This document shows positions 28,957 through 38,095 of a stretch of DNA of 64,000 nt, piece after piece. This DNA is from an uncultured Hyphomicrobiales bacterium (GTDB taxonomy: Bacteria; Pseudomonadota; Alphaproteobacteria; Rhizobiales; Beijerinckiaceae). Location: assembly GCA_903824185.1 (NCBI GenBank), contig CAIJVU010000063.1, positions 1 through 64,000 on the forward strand, read 5' to 3'. The notes under the pieces were generated by a model, which was not told the DNA's origin, searched no databases, and saw only the letters and a program-made list of their open reading frames with translations. Position 1 is the stretch's first letter. The number at the start of each line of letters is the position of its first letter. Both the position numbers and the translations under genes were made by a program.

Positions 28957-29274
28957 TTTTTCAAGAAAAAATGCGGATGGGCGTGATATTTCTCTTTTTA
29001 TTCCGGTGATCTTGCGGCATAATTAAACACGTCGGAGTCGAAGGCTCGCTTTTTGCGGTGCTGTTTGGGGCCTCAATCATCTCTCAAGATCGTTTTTTAG
29101 ATCTCGTGATGCACACCGACAATGCCCGTATGAGCCTGATTGGTTGTTGTGCTGCTAATCGGTTTTGCTGCGTGCATCTTAAACGGACAGACATGACCGC
29201 TTGGCCCTTGAGGGGCTGATGTTGTCTTATGCAGAATTGGCGTCAAAGCCAGCCTATGTTTTTAGGGAATTTCA
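28957..29274. other. 318-base intergenic region before the DUF4167 gene
   Basis: No protein frame or RNA gene that I recognise. The sequence is more AT-rich than its neighbours and probably holds the promoter and leader of the DUF4167 gene. I see no strong terminator after prmC and no known riboswitch pattern. Confidence 0.45.
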
Positions 29275-30216
29275 ATGCGACCCAATCACCAGAATAACAA
29301 TAAGCGTATGCGCGGCCGTGGTCGTAGCAATGGCGGCGGTAACAAAGGGCCTAATCCTTTAACCCGCAGCTATGAGTCTAACGGCCCTGATGTCAAAATT
29401 AGGGGCACAGCCCAGCATATTGCTGAAAAATATCTGCAATTGGGTCGGGATGCGCAAGCAACGGGTGATTATGTGGCCGCTGAAAACTATTTTCAGCATG
29501 GCGAACATTATCTGCGCATCATTGCTTCGGCACAGGAGCAACAACGCCTTGCCAATCCGCAGCATCGTGGATTTGAAGGCGGGGAGTCCGATGAGGGCGA
29601 CGAGGATGAAGACGGTGTTCCCTTTGCGCCCGGGACGCCACAGCCGGAAGTGCGGTTCACCCATATGCAGGGCACGGGCGATCAACCCGATATCCAGCCG
29701 CGCGAGCGTCGGGAATTTCGTGAATCCCGCGAATTCCGTGAGCCGCGCGAAGGCGCTGAGCCCAAAGAATTTCGTGAACCCCGCGAGTTTCGCGAGCCAA
29801 GAGAATTCCGGGAACCAAGAGAATTTCGGGAACCCCGTGAGCCGCGCGAACCGCGTGAGTTTCGGCAACCGCGCGAGCCGCGTGAATTCCGCGAGCCGCG
29901 TGCGGAAGGCGCAGAGGGCGAGACGGCCCGTGACGGCCAGCGCTTTGAACGGCGTGATCGTTATGGCCGCCGCAATTTCAGACAAGACCGCGAACCCGGT
30001 GTCGAGGCAGAGGTCGATGCCCGTCCCGCAGGCTTGCCTGCTTTTATCACAACGCCGGTCCGCACGATGGCCGATGAATTGCCTTTGGGCGGTGATATCT
30101 TGGAGCCTGTGACCTTGCATGAAGAGCATGATGGTGAGGAGCTCGCAGTTCCAGAGCGTCGTCGCCGTGGTCGTCCACGCAAAGAGGTCGTTGATTTCGG
30201 TGATAAAGGCGAATGA
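29275..30216 (+). CDS. DUF4167 protein with Arg/Glu-rich repeats
   Basis: A 313-residue protein. Residues 1-35 are Asn/Arg/Gly-rich and look RNA-binding. Residues about 37-85 form the DUF4167 core, with two helices and aromatic repeats (Y-L-Q-L-G-R-D-A then Y-F-Q-H-G-E-H-Y) like a short TPR. From about 140 to 215 it is built of repeated R-E-F-R-E-P units, and the tail contains the R-R-R-R-G-R-P-R-K AT-hook-like motif. The function is unknown; the position between prmC and clpB is conserved in alphaproteobacteria. The composition suggests a nucleic-acid-binding or translation-associated protein. Two tandem terminators follow. Confidence 0.85.
   Translation: MRPNHQNNNKRMRGRGRSNGGGNKGPNPLTRSYESNGPDVKIRGTAQHIAEKYLQLGRDAQATGDYVAAENYFQHGEHYLRIIASAQEQQRLANPQHRGFEGGESDEGDEDEDGVPFAPGTPQPEVRFTHMQGTGDQPDIQPRERREFRESREFREPREGAEPKEFREPREFREPREFREPREFREPREPREPREFRQPREPREFREPRAEGAEGETARDGQRFERRDRYGRRNFRQDREPGVEAEVDARPAGLPAFITTPVRTMADELPLGGDILEPVTLHEEHDGEELAVPERRRRGRPRKEVVDFGDKGE
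29700..29910 (+). repeat. Repeats encoding R-E-F-R-E-P units
   Basis: In-frame, imperfect short tandem repeats of the general form CGN-GAA/G-TTY-CGN-GAG-CCN within the DUF4167 gene. Codons vary between units while the peptide is kept, so the repeat appears selected at protein level. Confidence 0.75.
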
Positions 30217-30271
30217 GACGCTTTCATTGAAACACCACTGATCAAGCCGGGTTGTTTTTCTGGCGCGATTT

Positions 30272-30298
30272 AAGGAGGGCCATGCCCTCCTTTTTTTA
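30272..30298 (+). terminator. First of two tandem terminators after the DUF4167 gene
   Basis: GGAGGGC and GCCCTCC (between 30273 and 30290) form a perfect GC-rich stem, followed by seven T. Confidence 0.88.
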
Positions 30299-30318
30299 TG
30301 GCAGATTTTTATCGAAAC

Positions 30319-30347
30319 AGAGGGGGCAAATGCCCCCTCTTTTTTTG
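30319..30347 (+). terminator. Second tandem terminator
   Basis: AGAGGGGGCA and TGCCCCCTCT form a ten-pair stem with a two-base loop, followed by about seven T. It is only about 30 bases after the first and ends about 37 bases before the holin start, so the lysis pair is insulated from upstream reading. Confidence 0.88.
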
Positions 30348-30383
30348 TGCAGTGTGTTCCCGATCAGAAAAGGAAAAACCGTC

Positions 30384-30926
30384 ATGGATCTATCGCGTTT
30401 TGTTTCAACCCTTGCATCTGTCGCGCCGACGATCGCCTTGGCTCTTGGGGGGCCTGTGGCGGGATTGGCAACCACCGCTTTGTCACAGGCTTTAACCGGC
30501 AAGCCCGACACCACCTCGGATCAATTAGGCTTGATGCTGGTCAAGCCCAATGCCGATCAATTTGCCAAGATCAAAGAAGCGGAACAGAGCTTCACTCAAA
30601 AAATGAAAGAACTGGATATTGATGTCATGCGCTTGGCCGCCGCCGATCTCGCCAGCGCCCGCCAACGTGAGATGGCCACAGGCGATCATGCAACACCAAG
30701 GATCTTGGCCTTTCTGGTCTCCATCGGCTTTTTCGGCATCCTCGGCTTTATGTTGATGAATGCCATTCCCAGCACCGGCAAAGAAGCCTTGCTGGTGATG
30801 TTGGGTGCATTGGGGACAGGCTGGACAGCCGTTCTGTCTTACTACTTCGGGTCTTCGGCAGGGTCGTTTGATAAAAATGCCGTCTTGCAACAATTGGCGC
30901 GCAATCGTCAGCAGGGGGGCGTGTGA
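30384..30926 (+). CDS. GTA-type three-helix holin family protein
   Basis: A 180-residue protein resembling the Pfam family 'Holin of 3TMs, for gene-transfer release', known from the gene transfer agent lysis genes of Rhodobacter. The N-terminal part has a small-residue hydrophobic helix with L-G-G-P-V-A-G-L (about 21-28), the middle is a charged helix, and two strong membrane helices lie near 113-133 and 140-156. ATG 30384 follows AAAAGGAAAA and matches the family start; the frame is open to 30252. It is coupled by TGATG to a lysin-like gene. No capsid, portal or tail gene is in the window. Confidence 0.8.
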   Translation: MDLSRFVSTLASVAPTIALALGGPVAGLATTALSQALTGKPDTTSDQLGLMLVKPNADQFAKIKEAEQSFTQKMKELDIDVMRLAAADLASARQREMATGDHATPRILAFLVSIGFFGILGFMLMNAIPSTGKEALLVMLGALGTGWTAVLSYYFGSSAGSFDKNAVLQQLARNRQQGGV

Positions 30927-31444
30927 TGGACCAGTGTCAAAACAATCCACATTGGGTGCGTGTGGCTCAGGCGTTGATCGGTGTTCATGAAGGTGTCGGG
31001 CCTGCGATCAATCCTGTGATCATAGATTGGGCGCGGCAGGAGGGCGGATGGATCGAGCGGTTTTATCGCGATGATGAAATCCCGTGGTGTGGTCTGTTTG
31101 TCGGCCATTGCCTGCAAGTGGCAGGATTTGCGGGGCCTAAAAATCCGCTCTCGGCCTTGGCTTGGGCGGATTGGGGGCAGCCGCTTGCTCCAGAGGCGCT
31201 TTGTGTGGGGGCGGTTCTTGTGTTTAAGCGGGCGGGGGGTGGCCATGTCGGATTTTATATGGGCGAGGATCCCGACCGGCAGGCTTTGCATGTTTTGGGG
31301 GGCAATCAGGCCGATCAGGTATCCGTGATGCGGATCAGGCGGGACCGGCTTTTTGCCGCCCGCTGGCCAGACGGCCTGCCGCTTGATGGCAGCGGCCCGC
31401 AGCTTGAGCCCCTTCAGGTGGCGTTTTCGCAAAAAGAAAGCTGA
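30926..31444 (+). CDS. TIGR02594-type NlpC/P60/CHAP-like peptidase
   Basis: A 172-residue protein of the TIGR02594 type, a papain-like cysteine peptidase fold found in phages and gene-transfer-agent lysis modules. The likely nucleophile is C55 in I-P-W-C-G-L-F-V-G and the likely base is H107 in G-G-H-V-G-F-Y, matching the W-C-[AG]-x-F … G-H-V pattern of CHAP/NlpC enzymes. There is no signal peptide, as expected for a lysin released through a holin. Its start overlaps the holin stop. It presumably cuts peptidoglycan; the bond is not determined. Confidence 0.8.
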   Translation: MDQCQNNPHWVRVAQALIGVHEGVGPAINPVIIDWARQEGGWIERFYRDDEIPWCGLFVGHCLQVAGFAGPKNPLSALAWADWGQPLAPEALCVGAVLVFKRAGGGHVGFYMGEDPDRQALHVLGGNQADQVSVMRIRRDRLFAARWPDGLPLDGSGPQLEPLQVAFSQKES

Positions 31445-31468
31445 ATTGAAAAAAGAAAGCAGAGGAGA

Positions 31469-31499
31469 CCTTTTGCTCTTTGGGTCGCGCACCTATCTA
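31469..31499 (+). promoter_or_regulatory. clpB: Possible heat-shock (RpoH) promoter of clpB
   Basis: CTTTTG at 31470-31475 and CTATCT at 31493-31498 are spaced by 17 bases and resemble the -35 (CTTG-type) and -10 (CYTATNT-type) elements used by alphaproteobacterial RpoH. They lie about 95 bases before the clpB start. The match is loose; the assignment rests mainly on ClpB being a heat-shock protein. Confidence 0.3.
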
Positions 31500-31591
31500 T
31501 AGTCTGAACAATGGTCGCCAAGAAGGGGCCATCGGTGCGGGACGCCTGTCGTGTCTTTCAGAGCGGCGGGCGTGGCCAAAGGAGACGGAAC

Positions 31592-34216
31592 ATGAGTTTT
31601 GAGAATTATACGGATCGGGCAAAAGGCTTCATTCAGGCGGCGCAAACCATTGCGATGCGCGAGGGCCATCCCCAATTCACACCCGATCATATTTTAAAAG
31701 CCCTACTGGATGACAGCGAGGGCATGGCATCGGGTTTGATCCGCGCTGCAGGTGGTGATCCGCGGGTTGCCAAGCACGAGATTGATAATGTCATTCATAA
31801 ATTGCCGCGCGTGAGCGGTCAGTCCGCGGCCCAGCCGCAGGCCACCCGTGATCTCATGCGCTTGTTTGAAACGGCAACGGAATTGGCCAAAGCCGCCGGT
31901 GATCGTTTCGTCACAGCCGAACGCTTGTTGCTGGCCATCGCGCATGAAAACGGCATGGAAGCGGGCCATGTTCTGGTCAAGGCCGGTGTTAGCCGCAAAG
32001 GACTGGAAGAAGCCATCGCGCAGTTGCGCAAAGGGCGGACCGCTGACAGCGCCAGTGCCGAAAACGCCTATGAGGCTTTGAAAAAATATGCCCGCGATCT
32101 AACCGCCGTGGCGCGTGAGGGCAAGCTTGATCCGGTCATCGGGCGCGATGAGGAAATCCGCCGCACCATTCAAGTTTTGTCGCGCCGGACAAAAAACAAT
32201 CCGGTTCTCATCGGCGAGCCCGGTGTGGGCAAAACCGCGATTGCCGAAGGGCTGGCTTTGCGCATTGTCAATGGCGATGTGCCCGAAGGTTTGAAGAACA
32301 AGCAATTATTGTCGCTCGATATGGGGGCCTTGATTGCGGGTGCCAAATATCGTGGCGAGTTTGAAGAGCGGTTAAAAGCCGTGTTGCAAGAAGTAACCTC
32401 TGCGGAAGGTGATATCATCTTGTTCATTGATGAAATGCATACTTTGGTGGGTGCCGGTAAAGCCGATGGGGCGATGGATGCATCCAATCTGCTCAAGCCC
32501 GCTTTGGCACGCGGTGAATTGCATTGTATTGGTGCGACAACCTTGGATGAATATCGCAAGCATGTGGAAAAAGACGCAGCGCTTGCGCGACGGTTCCAGC
32601 CGGTGTTTGTCAGTGAACCAACGGTTGAAGACACGATCTCGATCTTGCGTGGCTTGAAAGAAAAATACGAGCTGCATCATGGCGTGCGCATCAGTGATGC
32701 CGCGATTGTTGCAGCAGCGACTTTGTCAAACCGTTATATCACCGATCGGTTTTTGCCGGATAAAGCGATTGATCTTGTCGATGAAGCGTCTTCGCGGTTG
32801 CGGATGCAGGTAGACAGCAAGCCCGAAGAGCTTGATGAGCTGGATCGCCGCATCGTGCAGCTGAGGATTGAACAAGAAGCCTTGCGCAAAGAAAATGACG
32901 AGGCTTCGCGCGATCGGCTCGGCCGTTTGGAAAAAGAATTATCGGAATTGGAAGAGCGGTCTTCGCTATTGACCGCGCGTTGGAAAGCAGAAAAAGACAA
33001 ACTCGGTTCGGCGCAAAAACTCAAAGAGCAACTTGAAGCAGCCCGCAATGAATTGGCCATTGCGCAGCGCAACGGCGAATATCAGAAGGCAGGCGAATTG
33101 GCCTATGGCCAGATCCCTGATCTTGAAAAGCGCTTGAAGGCGTTGGAGGGCGAGGAAAAAATCATCGGCGGTGCCTTGGTGGATGAAGCCGTGGGTGCCA
33201 ATGATATTGCGCAAGTGGTGTCGCGCTGGACAGGCGTTCCGGTTGACCGGATGCTGGCGGGCGAAAAAGAAAAACTCCTGCAAATGGAGCAGACATTGGG
33301 CGCGCGTGTTGTGGGTCAGGTCGAAGCGGTGCATGCGGTTGCGACTGCCGTGCGGCGAGCGCGGGCGGGTCTGCAAGATCCCCATCGTCCGATTGGCTCC
33401 TTCATGTTCCTCGGGCCGACAGGGGTCGGTAAAACCGAACTCACCAAAGCCCTTGCCGCTTTCTTGTTCGATGATGAACAGGCTTTGCTGCGCATCGACA
33501 TGTCCGAATATATGGAGAAACATTCCGTTGCCCGTTTGATCGGCGCCCCTCCGGGTTATGTGGGTTATGAAGAGGGCGGGGCTTTAACAGAGGCGGTGCG
33601 TCGCAGGCCCTATCAGGTCGTGTTGTTCGATGAAATCGAAAAAGCCCATCCCGATGTGTTCAACATTTTGTTGCAGGTTTTGGATGATGGGCGTTTGACG
33701 GATGGTCAGGGACGTGTGGTGGATTTCCGCAACACGCTGATCATCATGACATCCAATCTGGGTGCCGATTATCTTGTCAACCAGCCGGAAGGCGAAGACA
33801 GCGAAGTGGTCCGCGAGGAGGTCATGGCTGTGGTGCGCGCTCATTTCCGGCCGGAATTTCTCAATCGCGTAGACGAGATCATTTTGTTCCACCGCCTGCA
33901 GCGCAGCGAGATGGGGGCCATTGTCGATATTCAGGTGGCCCGTTTGCAAAAGCTGTTGGAGGAGCGCAAGATTGATATCACCCTTGCCCCCGAGGCGCGG
34001 GAATGGCTGGCCTCGCATGGCTACCAGCCCGCTTACGGGGCGCGTCCGCTCAAACGCGTCATCCAGAAACATCTGCAAGATACTTTGGCGGAACTGATCT
34101 TGTCGGGCGTGGTCAAAGACGGCAGTTCAGTGCCGGTCACGGCTGGCCCTCTGGGTCTGTTGATCGGCGGCCATGGCGTCCCCGAACAGCGCCCCGTCAA
34201 GGCTTTGCTGAACTGA
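31592..34216 (+). CDS. clpB: ATP-dependent disaggregase ClpB
   Basis: ClpB is the hexameric Hsp100 that pulls proteins out of aggregates together with DnaK. The 874-residue protein has the N-domain (M-S-F-E-N-Y-T start), first AAA+ module (Walker A G-E-P-G-V-G-K-T near 208, Walker B F-I-D-E-M-H), the long coiled-coil middle domain (about 410-530) that distinguishes ClpB from ClpA, and a second AAA+ module (G-P-T-G-V-G-K-T near 610; D-E-I-E-K-A-H). The ATG at 31592 follows AAAGGAGAC; the open frame upstream to 31511 is not ClpB-like. Confidence 0.97.
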   Translation: MSFENYTDRAKGFIQAAQTIAMREGHPQFTPDHILKALLDDSEGMASGLIRAAGGDPRVAKHEIDNVIHKLPRVSGQSAAQPQATRDLMRLFETATELAKAAGDRFVTAERLLLAIAHENGMEAGHVLVKAGVSRKGLEEAIAQLRKGRTADSASAENAYEALKKYARDLTAVAREGKLDPVIGRDEEIRRTIQVLSRRTKNNPVLIGEPGVGKTAIAEGLALRIVNGDVPEGLKNKQLLSLDMGALIAGAKYRGEFEERLKAVLQEVTSAEGDIILFIDEMHTLVGAGKADGAMDASNLLKPALARGELHCIGATTLDEYRKHVEKDAALARRFQPVFVSEPTVEDTISILRGLKEKYELHHGVRISDAAIVAAATLSNRYITDRFLPDKAIDLVDEASSRLRMQVDSKPEELDELDRRIVQLRIEQEALRKENDEASRDRLGRLEKELSELEERSSLLTARWKAEKDKLGSAQKLKEQLEAARNELAIAQRNGEYQKAGELAYGQIPDLEKRLKALEGEEKIIGGALVDEAVGANDIAQVVSRWTGVPVDRMLAGEKEKLLQMEQTLGARVVGQVEAVHAVATAVRRARAGLQDPHRPIGSFMFLGPTGVGKTELTKALAAFLFDDEQALLRIDMSEYMEKHSVARLIGAPPGYVGYEEGGALTEAVRRRPYQVVLFDEIEKAHPDVFNILLQVLDDGRLTDGQGRVVDFRNTLIIMTSNLGADYLVNQPEGEDSEVVREEVMAVVRAHFRPEFLNRVDEIILFHRLQRSEMGAIVDIQVARLQKLLEERKIDITLAPEAREWLASHGYQPAYGARPLKRVIQKHLQDTLAELILSGVVKDGSSVPVTAGPLGLLIGGHGVPEQRPVKALLN

Positions 34217-34394
34217 TCCCTGCCATATGCGGGAGCAGCGGGCATTTGAGCCGCGCTTTGCTCCCGTATTCCCACAGGCCCTTAGCTGTTTGAGGTTTTA
34301 CGATCCTCAGACTTTTTGACCGGCATGAGGGGCTTGCCGTTGGGCGAGCCCGTCCGCTATGGTCCGTCGGCTTGAGTCAAGGTGGTGATTTGGT

Positions 34395-36011
34395 ATGCTT
34401 CCTGAAATCAGAGACGAGGCGCTATTGCGCGCGGCCTTTCAATGGACCATTCCCGACTATTACAATATTGGCGTTGATGTCTGCGATCGCTGGGCCGACA
34501 GGGCGCCTTCGCGTCCTGCGATTTTGGATGTTGCCGCCAATGGCACGGTGCGTGTTGCGACTTATGGCGATTTGAAGCTGCGCAGCAATCGTCTGGCTTC
34601 CGCGTTGCAGGCGCAGGGACTGGGGATCGGGGACCGGATTGGTATTTTATTGCCCCAATCCATCGCCGTCGCCGAAAGCCATATCGCCATTTATAAAATG
34701 GGGGCCATTGCGCTGCCTCTGGCGGCTTTGTTTGGCGTCGAGGCTTTGAGCTACCGATTGCAGGATGCCGGTGTGCGGGTCTTGATCACCAATGCCTCGG
34801 GCGTCAGCAAATTGCGCGAGATGCCGCATTGGCCGGACGGATTGGAATGGGTGCTCTCGCTCGACGGCGCCGATGGTGTGGTGCGCGATTACGAGCATTT
34901 TTTGCAAGCGGGTTCGGCTGAATTCATCCCTGTCAAAACCCGCGCCGATGATCCCGCCATGATGATCTATACTTCGGGCACCACCGGCCATCCGAAAGGG
35001 GCCTTGCATGGCCATCGTGTGTTGTTGGGTCATTTGCCGGGCGTGCAATTGCCGCATGAATTTTTGCCACAAAAAGACGACCTCTTATGGACGCCAGCGG
35101 ATTGGGCTTGGGCGGGCGGCTTGCTGAACGGTCTATTGCCCTGCCTGCATTTCGGTGTGCCGATCATCGCGCGAAAATTCGATAAATTCGATCCCGAGGA
35201 AGCCTATGATCTGATGGCGCGCATGAACGTGCGCAATACCTTCGTTCCGCCCACCGCTTTGCGCATGTTGCGCATGGTCAACAATCCGCGGGCGCGGTTT
35301 GATTTGCAATTGCGCACCATCGCCTCCGGTGGCGAAGCATTGGGGGCGGAAACCTTTGCATGGGGACAAGAGGCCTTGGGCCTCACGATCAATGAATTTT
35401 ATGGACAGACGGAATGCAATCTGGTGCTGGGCTCCTGTGCGGCTATTGGCATGGTCAAGCCAGGATTTATCGGCAAGGCCATTCCCGGACATGAGGTCGC
35501 TGTCATCCGTCCTGATGGCACCAGATGCGAGGTGGGCGAATTGGGACAAATCGCTGTCCTCAGACCTGATCCCGTGATGTTCTTGGGCTATTGGAACAGG
35601 CCCGAAGCCACGGCAGAAAAATTCATCGGTGATTATATGACCACCGGTGATCAGGGCGAGCAGGATGAAAACGGCTTTGTGCGCTTTGTGGGTCGTGATG
35701 ATGATGTGATCACCTCATCGGGCTACAGGATCGGACCTGTTGAAATCGAAGATTGCCTGATGCAGCACGAGGCGGTGGCCTTGTCCGCGGTGGTCGGCAA
35801 ACCGGATGCTTTGCGGACTGAAATCGTCAGGGCCTTTATCGTGCTCAAATCAGGCTTTGCGCCCTCCGATGCTCTGGCCGCTTCGATCCGCGATTATGTC
35901 AAAGGGCGATTGTCGGCGCATGAATATCCGCGCGAGATCACCTTCCTTGATGATCTGCCGCTCACCACCACCGGTAAAGTCATTCGCCGCGTCTTGCGTG
36001 ATCAACCCTGA
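34395..36011 (+). CDS. AMP-dependent acyl-CoA synthetase
   Basis: A 538-residue ANL-superfamily enzyme that activates a carboxylic acid with ATP to an acyl-adenylate and then a CoA thioester. The P-loop is Y-T-S-G-T-T-G-H-P-K-G near 192-202; Y-G-Q-T-E-C-N sits near 335, T-G-D near 413 and the catalytic lysine in T-G-K-V-I-R-R near the C-terminus. The W-T-P-A-D-W-A-W segment is typical of acetyl-/medium-chain acyl-CoA synthetases. Substrate chain length cannot be read reliably. It is convergent with the CobW gene, 3 bases apart. Confidence 0.88.
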   Translation: MLPEIRDEALLRAAFQWTIPDYYNIGVDVCDRWADRAPSRPAILDVAANGTVRVATYGDLKLRSNRLASALQAQGLGIGDRIGILLPQSIAVAESHIAIYKMGAIALPLAALFGVEALSYRLQDAGVRVLITNASGVSKLREMPHWPDGLEWVLSLDGADGVVRDYEHFLQAGSAEFIPVKTRADDPAMMIYTSGTTGHPKGALHGHRVLLGHLPGVQLPHEFLPQKDDLLWTPADWAWAGGLLNGLLPCLHFGVPIIARKFDKFDPEEAYDLMARMNVRNTFVPPTALRMLRMVNNPRARFDLQLRTIASGGEALGAETFAWGQEALGLTINEFYGQTECNLVLGSCAAIGMVKPGFIGKAIPGHEVAVIRPDGTRCEVGELGQIAVLRPDPVMFLGYWNRPEATAEKFIGDYMTTGDQGEQDENGFVRFVGRDDDVITSSGYRIGPVEIEDCLMQHEAVALSAVVGKPDALRTEIVRAFIVLKSGFAPSDALAASIRDYVKGRLSAHEYPREITFLDDLPLTTTGKVIRRVLRDQP

Positions 36012-36014
36012 TCT

Positions 36015-37163
36015 TTAGCGGGGATGGCGCAAAGACAGGGGATTGTCTGACAGCGCTTGTGCATCGGCTTGGTCAATTTGCGGCGTGCCGGTCAAAACAT
36101 TCCAGAGGCTGCGGACAAAGTGCTCGTCAAGATCTTTGGTGATGAACACCAAGCGCGTGCGATGATCCGCATCGGGCCAATGGGGCAAGCGTTCGGGTGG
36201 ATGAAACACATGCTGGACGCCGTGCAATAATATCGGGCGCGACAGATCCTCAGCCACACAGACCAATCCTTTGAGGCGCAGCAAGTTCGGACCATGGGCC
36301 GAGCGCAACAGATCAATAAACATCTCCAGTGCAGAGGTGCGGATCGGCTGATCGCTGGTCAAGGCAAAAGAGCGGATATGCGCATTATGCCGGTTTTTGT
36401 CATGGCTATGCGCAGAATGATCATGATGCCCATGCCCATGCCCATGCGCATGATCATGGTGATGATGAGCATGGTCGTGATGCGCATCGTCTTGAAGCCA
36501 GTGCGCCACGTCATGGTCTTTGCCCTGTGTCACAAATCCCTGCAGGGATAGCAAGGCCTGCGCGCGGGCTTCCCCTTGGGCCGCATCCAGCAGAGGAGCA
36601 AACGGATTGAGCCCGTGCAAGCACGCAACAAGCTCTGCATGGGTTGACGGATTGTCTGCCAGCAAATCCGTTTTGCTGATCACCAGCAGATCCGCCATGG
36701 CCGCTTGTTTATAGGCCTCTTCATGCGCGGCCAATGTGGCCAATCCGTTCACGGCATCGATCAATGTGATCACGCCTTGCACCCGATAGCGGCGCGATAA
36801 ATAAGGATGCCCCAAAACCGATTGCAGGACAGGCGCCGGATCGGCCAAACCGGTGGTTTCAATCATCACGCGCTCAAAGGGAGGAATGCGTTTGTTGTCG
36901 AGATCTCGCAACACGTCTTCCAAAGTGCTGACCAGTTCGCCGCGCACCGTACAGCACAGACAGCCCGAGGCCAGCAAAACCGGTGTCTCGTCTTTCACAT
37001 CCAGAAACAAGTGATCCAATCCGACGTCACCAAATTCATTGATGATCACCAGCGTTCCCGCCATCGCCGGATCATGCAGCAGCTGATTGAGCAAGGTGGT
37101 TTTTCCCGCTCCCAGAAATCCGGTCAGCACATAAAGCGGAAGAGGGGCCGGTGGCTTCATCAT
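36015..37163 (-). CDS. CobW/COG0523 family GTPase with His-rich metal tail
   Basis: A 382-residue G3E GTPase, a family of metal chaperones that includes zinc transferases and CobW. Walker A is G-F-L-G-A-G-K-T-T near 16-24, the metal-binding G-C-L-C-C lies near 70, N-E-F-G-D-V near 42, and the guanine-specificity S-K-T-D near 163. Between about 222 and 265 is a stretch packed with His and Asp/Gly, as in zinc-handling members, before the C-terminal CobW_C domain. With cobS/cobT only 5 kb away a cobalamin link is possible, but the His-rich loop favours zinc. Its start overlaps the upstream transporter stop. Confidence 0.88.
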   Translation of the reverse strand: MMKPPAPLPLYVLTGFLGAGKTTLLNQLLHDPAMAGTLVIINEFGDVGLDHLFLDVKDETPVLLASGCLCCTVRGELVSTLEDVLRDLDNKRIPPFERVMIETTGLADPAPVLQSVLGHPYLSRRYRVQGVITLIDAVNGLATLAAHEEAYKQAAMADLLVISKTDLLADNPSTHAELVACLHGLNPFAPLLDAAQGEARAQALLSLQGFVTQGKDHDVAHWLQDDAHHDHAHHHHDHAHGHGHGHHDHSAHSHDKNRHNAHIRSFALTSDQPIRTSALEMFIDLLRSAHGPNLLRLKGLVCVAEDLSRPILLHGVQHVFHPPERLPHWPDADHRTRLVFITKDLDEHFVRSLWNVLTGTPQIDQADAQALSDNPLSLRHPR

Positions 37164-38092
37164 GGGGTCGGACTTTGCGTTGCGGGTTGATCGGCTTTTT
37201 TCAGAGCCTGATGTTCCTGAATGATCGAGATGACAATGGCCAGCACCACCATCACGCCGCCACTATATTGCAGCATGCTCAATTGTTCATCCAAAATCAC
37301 ATGCGCTGACAAAGCAGCGATCACCGGCTCCAGACAAAACACCAGACCGGCCGCGGTGGGCGAGATACGGTTGAGCGCCATGATCTGCAATAAAAATCCC
37401 AAGGCATAGCCCCCCATGGTGAGGGCCGAAGCCCAAGGGGCCAACATCAAAAGATCAAGGGAGGGCAGGCCGACATTCAACAGCATGATCAGTAAGGCCG
37501 CAGGGATCATGATGATCTGGATCATGATCAGTTTCGGCATGGTCGGCGACAGGGGCGAGCGTGTTCCGTAGAAAAACTGCACACTGGCCGAAAGACTGGC
37601 ACAGCCCGCCAAAATCAGGCCCACGGGATCAAGCCTTTGCTGATCGGGCCCCAGCACAATCACAATGCCTGCAAAAGCCACCACCGCCACCACCAGCATC
37701 ATGGGTTGCATGGCTTTGTTTTCAACAAAGGGTGTGGCCAGCACCACCAAGATCGGGAATGTATAAAAAATCACCGCGGCGATGGTCACAGGGATATGGG
37801 CCACCGATAAAATATAGCACAGGCTCACAGCGCTGCTGGTGACGCCCATCATCACAATGGCGCGTGTTTCTGATTTTTTGATCCGAAACGGCGTGCCTGA
37901 TATCCACATGGCGATCACGGCCAGCGGCAGCATCAAAAAAACACGGTAAAATAAAATCACCGAACCATGGATACCGGCATGGGCCGACATCTGTGCAAAA
38001 ACAATATTGACGCCATAACAGAGCGCGCCCCCCATCCCCAGCAATAAGCCGATCATAAAACGGCGCTTGGTCATGGCATCCGATTCCGGCAT
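37160..38092 (-). CDS. EamA/DMT family transporter
   Basis: A 310-residue membrane protein with ten predicted helices in two EamA repeats. The second repeat contains the L-E-P-V-I-A-A-L motif seen in drug/metabolite transporters. The substrate is unknown. It overlaps the CobW gene by 4 bases and follows the carboxypeptidase gene by 3, so all three minus-strand genes are probably one transcript. Co-expression with a metal chaperone makes a metal-related or metallophore substrate conceivable, but nothing in the sequence proves it. Confidence 0.82.
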   Translation of the reverse strand: MPESDAMTKRRFMIGLLLGMGGALCYGVNIVFAQMSAHAGIHGSVILFYRVFLMLPLAVIAMWISGTPFRIKKSETRAIVMMGVTSSAVSLCYILSVAHIPVTIAAVIFYTFPILVVLATPFVENKAMQPMMLVVAVVAFAGIVIVLGPDQQRLDPVGLILAGCASLSASVQFFYGTRSPLSPTMPKLIMIQIIMIPAALLIMLLNVGLPSLDLLMLAPWASALTMGGYALGFLLQIMALNRISPTAAGLVFCLEPVIAALSAHVILDEQLSMLQYSGGVMVVLAIVISIIQEHQALKKADQPATQSPTP

Positions 38093-38095
38093 GGC

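Noticed and set aside
29700-29910. Possible CRISPR-like repeat array
   Set aside because: The units are short, in frame, without spacers, and encode a conserved peptide repeat inside the DUF4167 gene.
34226-34270. Terminator after clpB
   Set aside because: GGGAGCA and TGCTCCC form a hairpin, but no T-run follows on the plus strand, so an intrinsic terminator is not supported.
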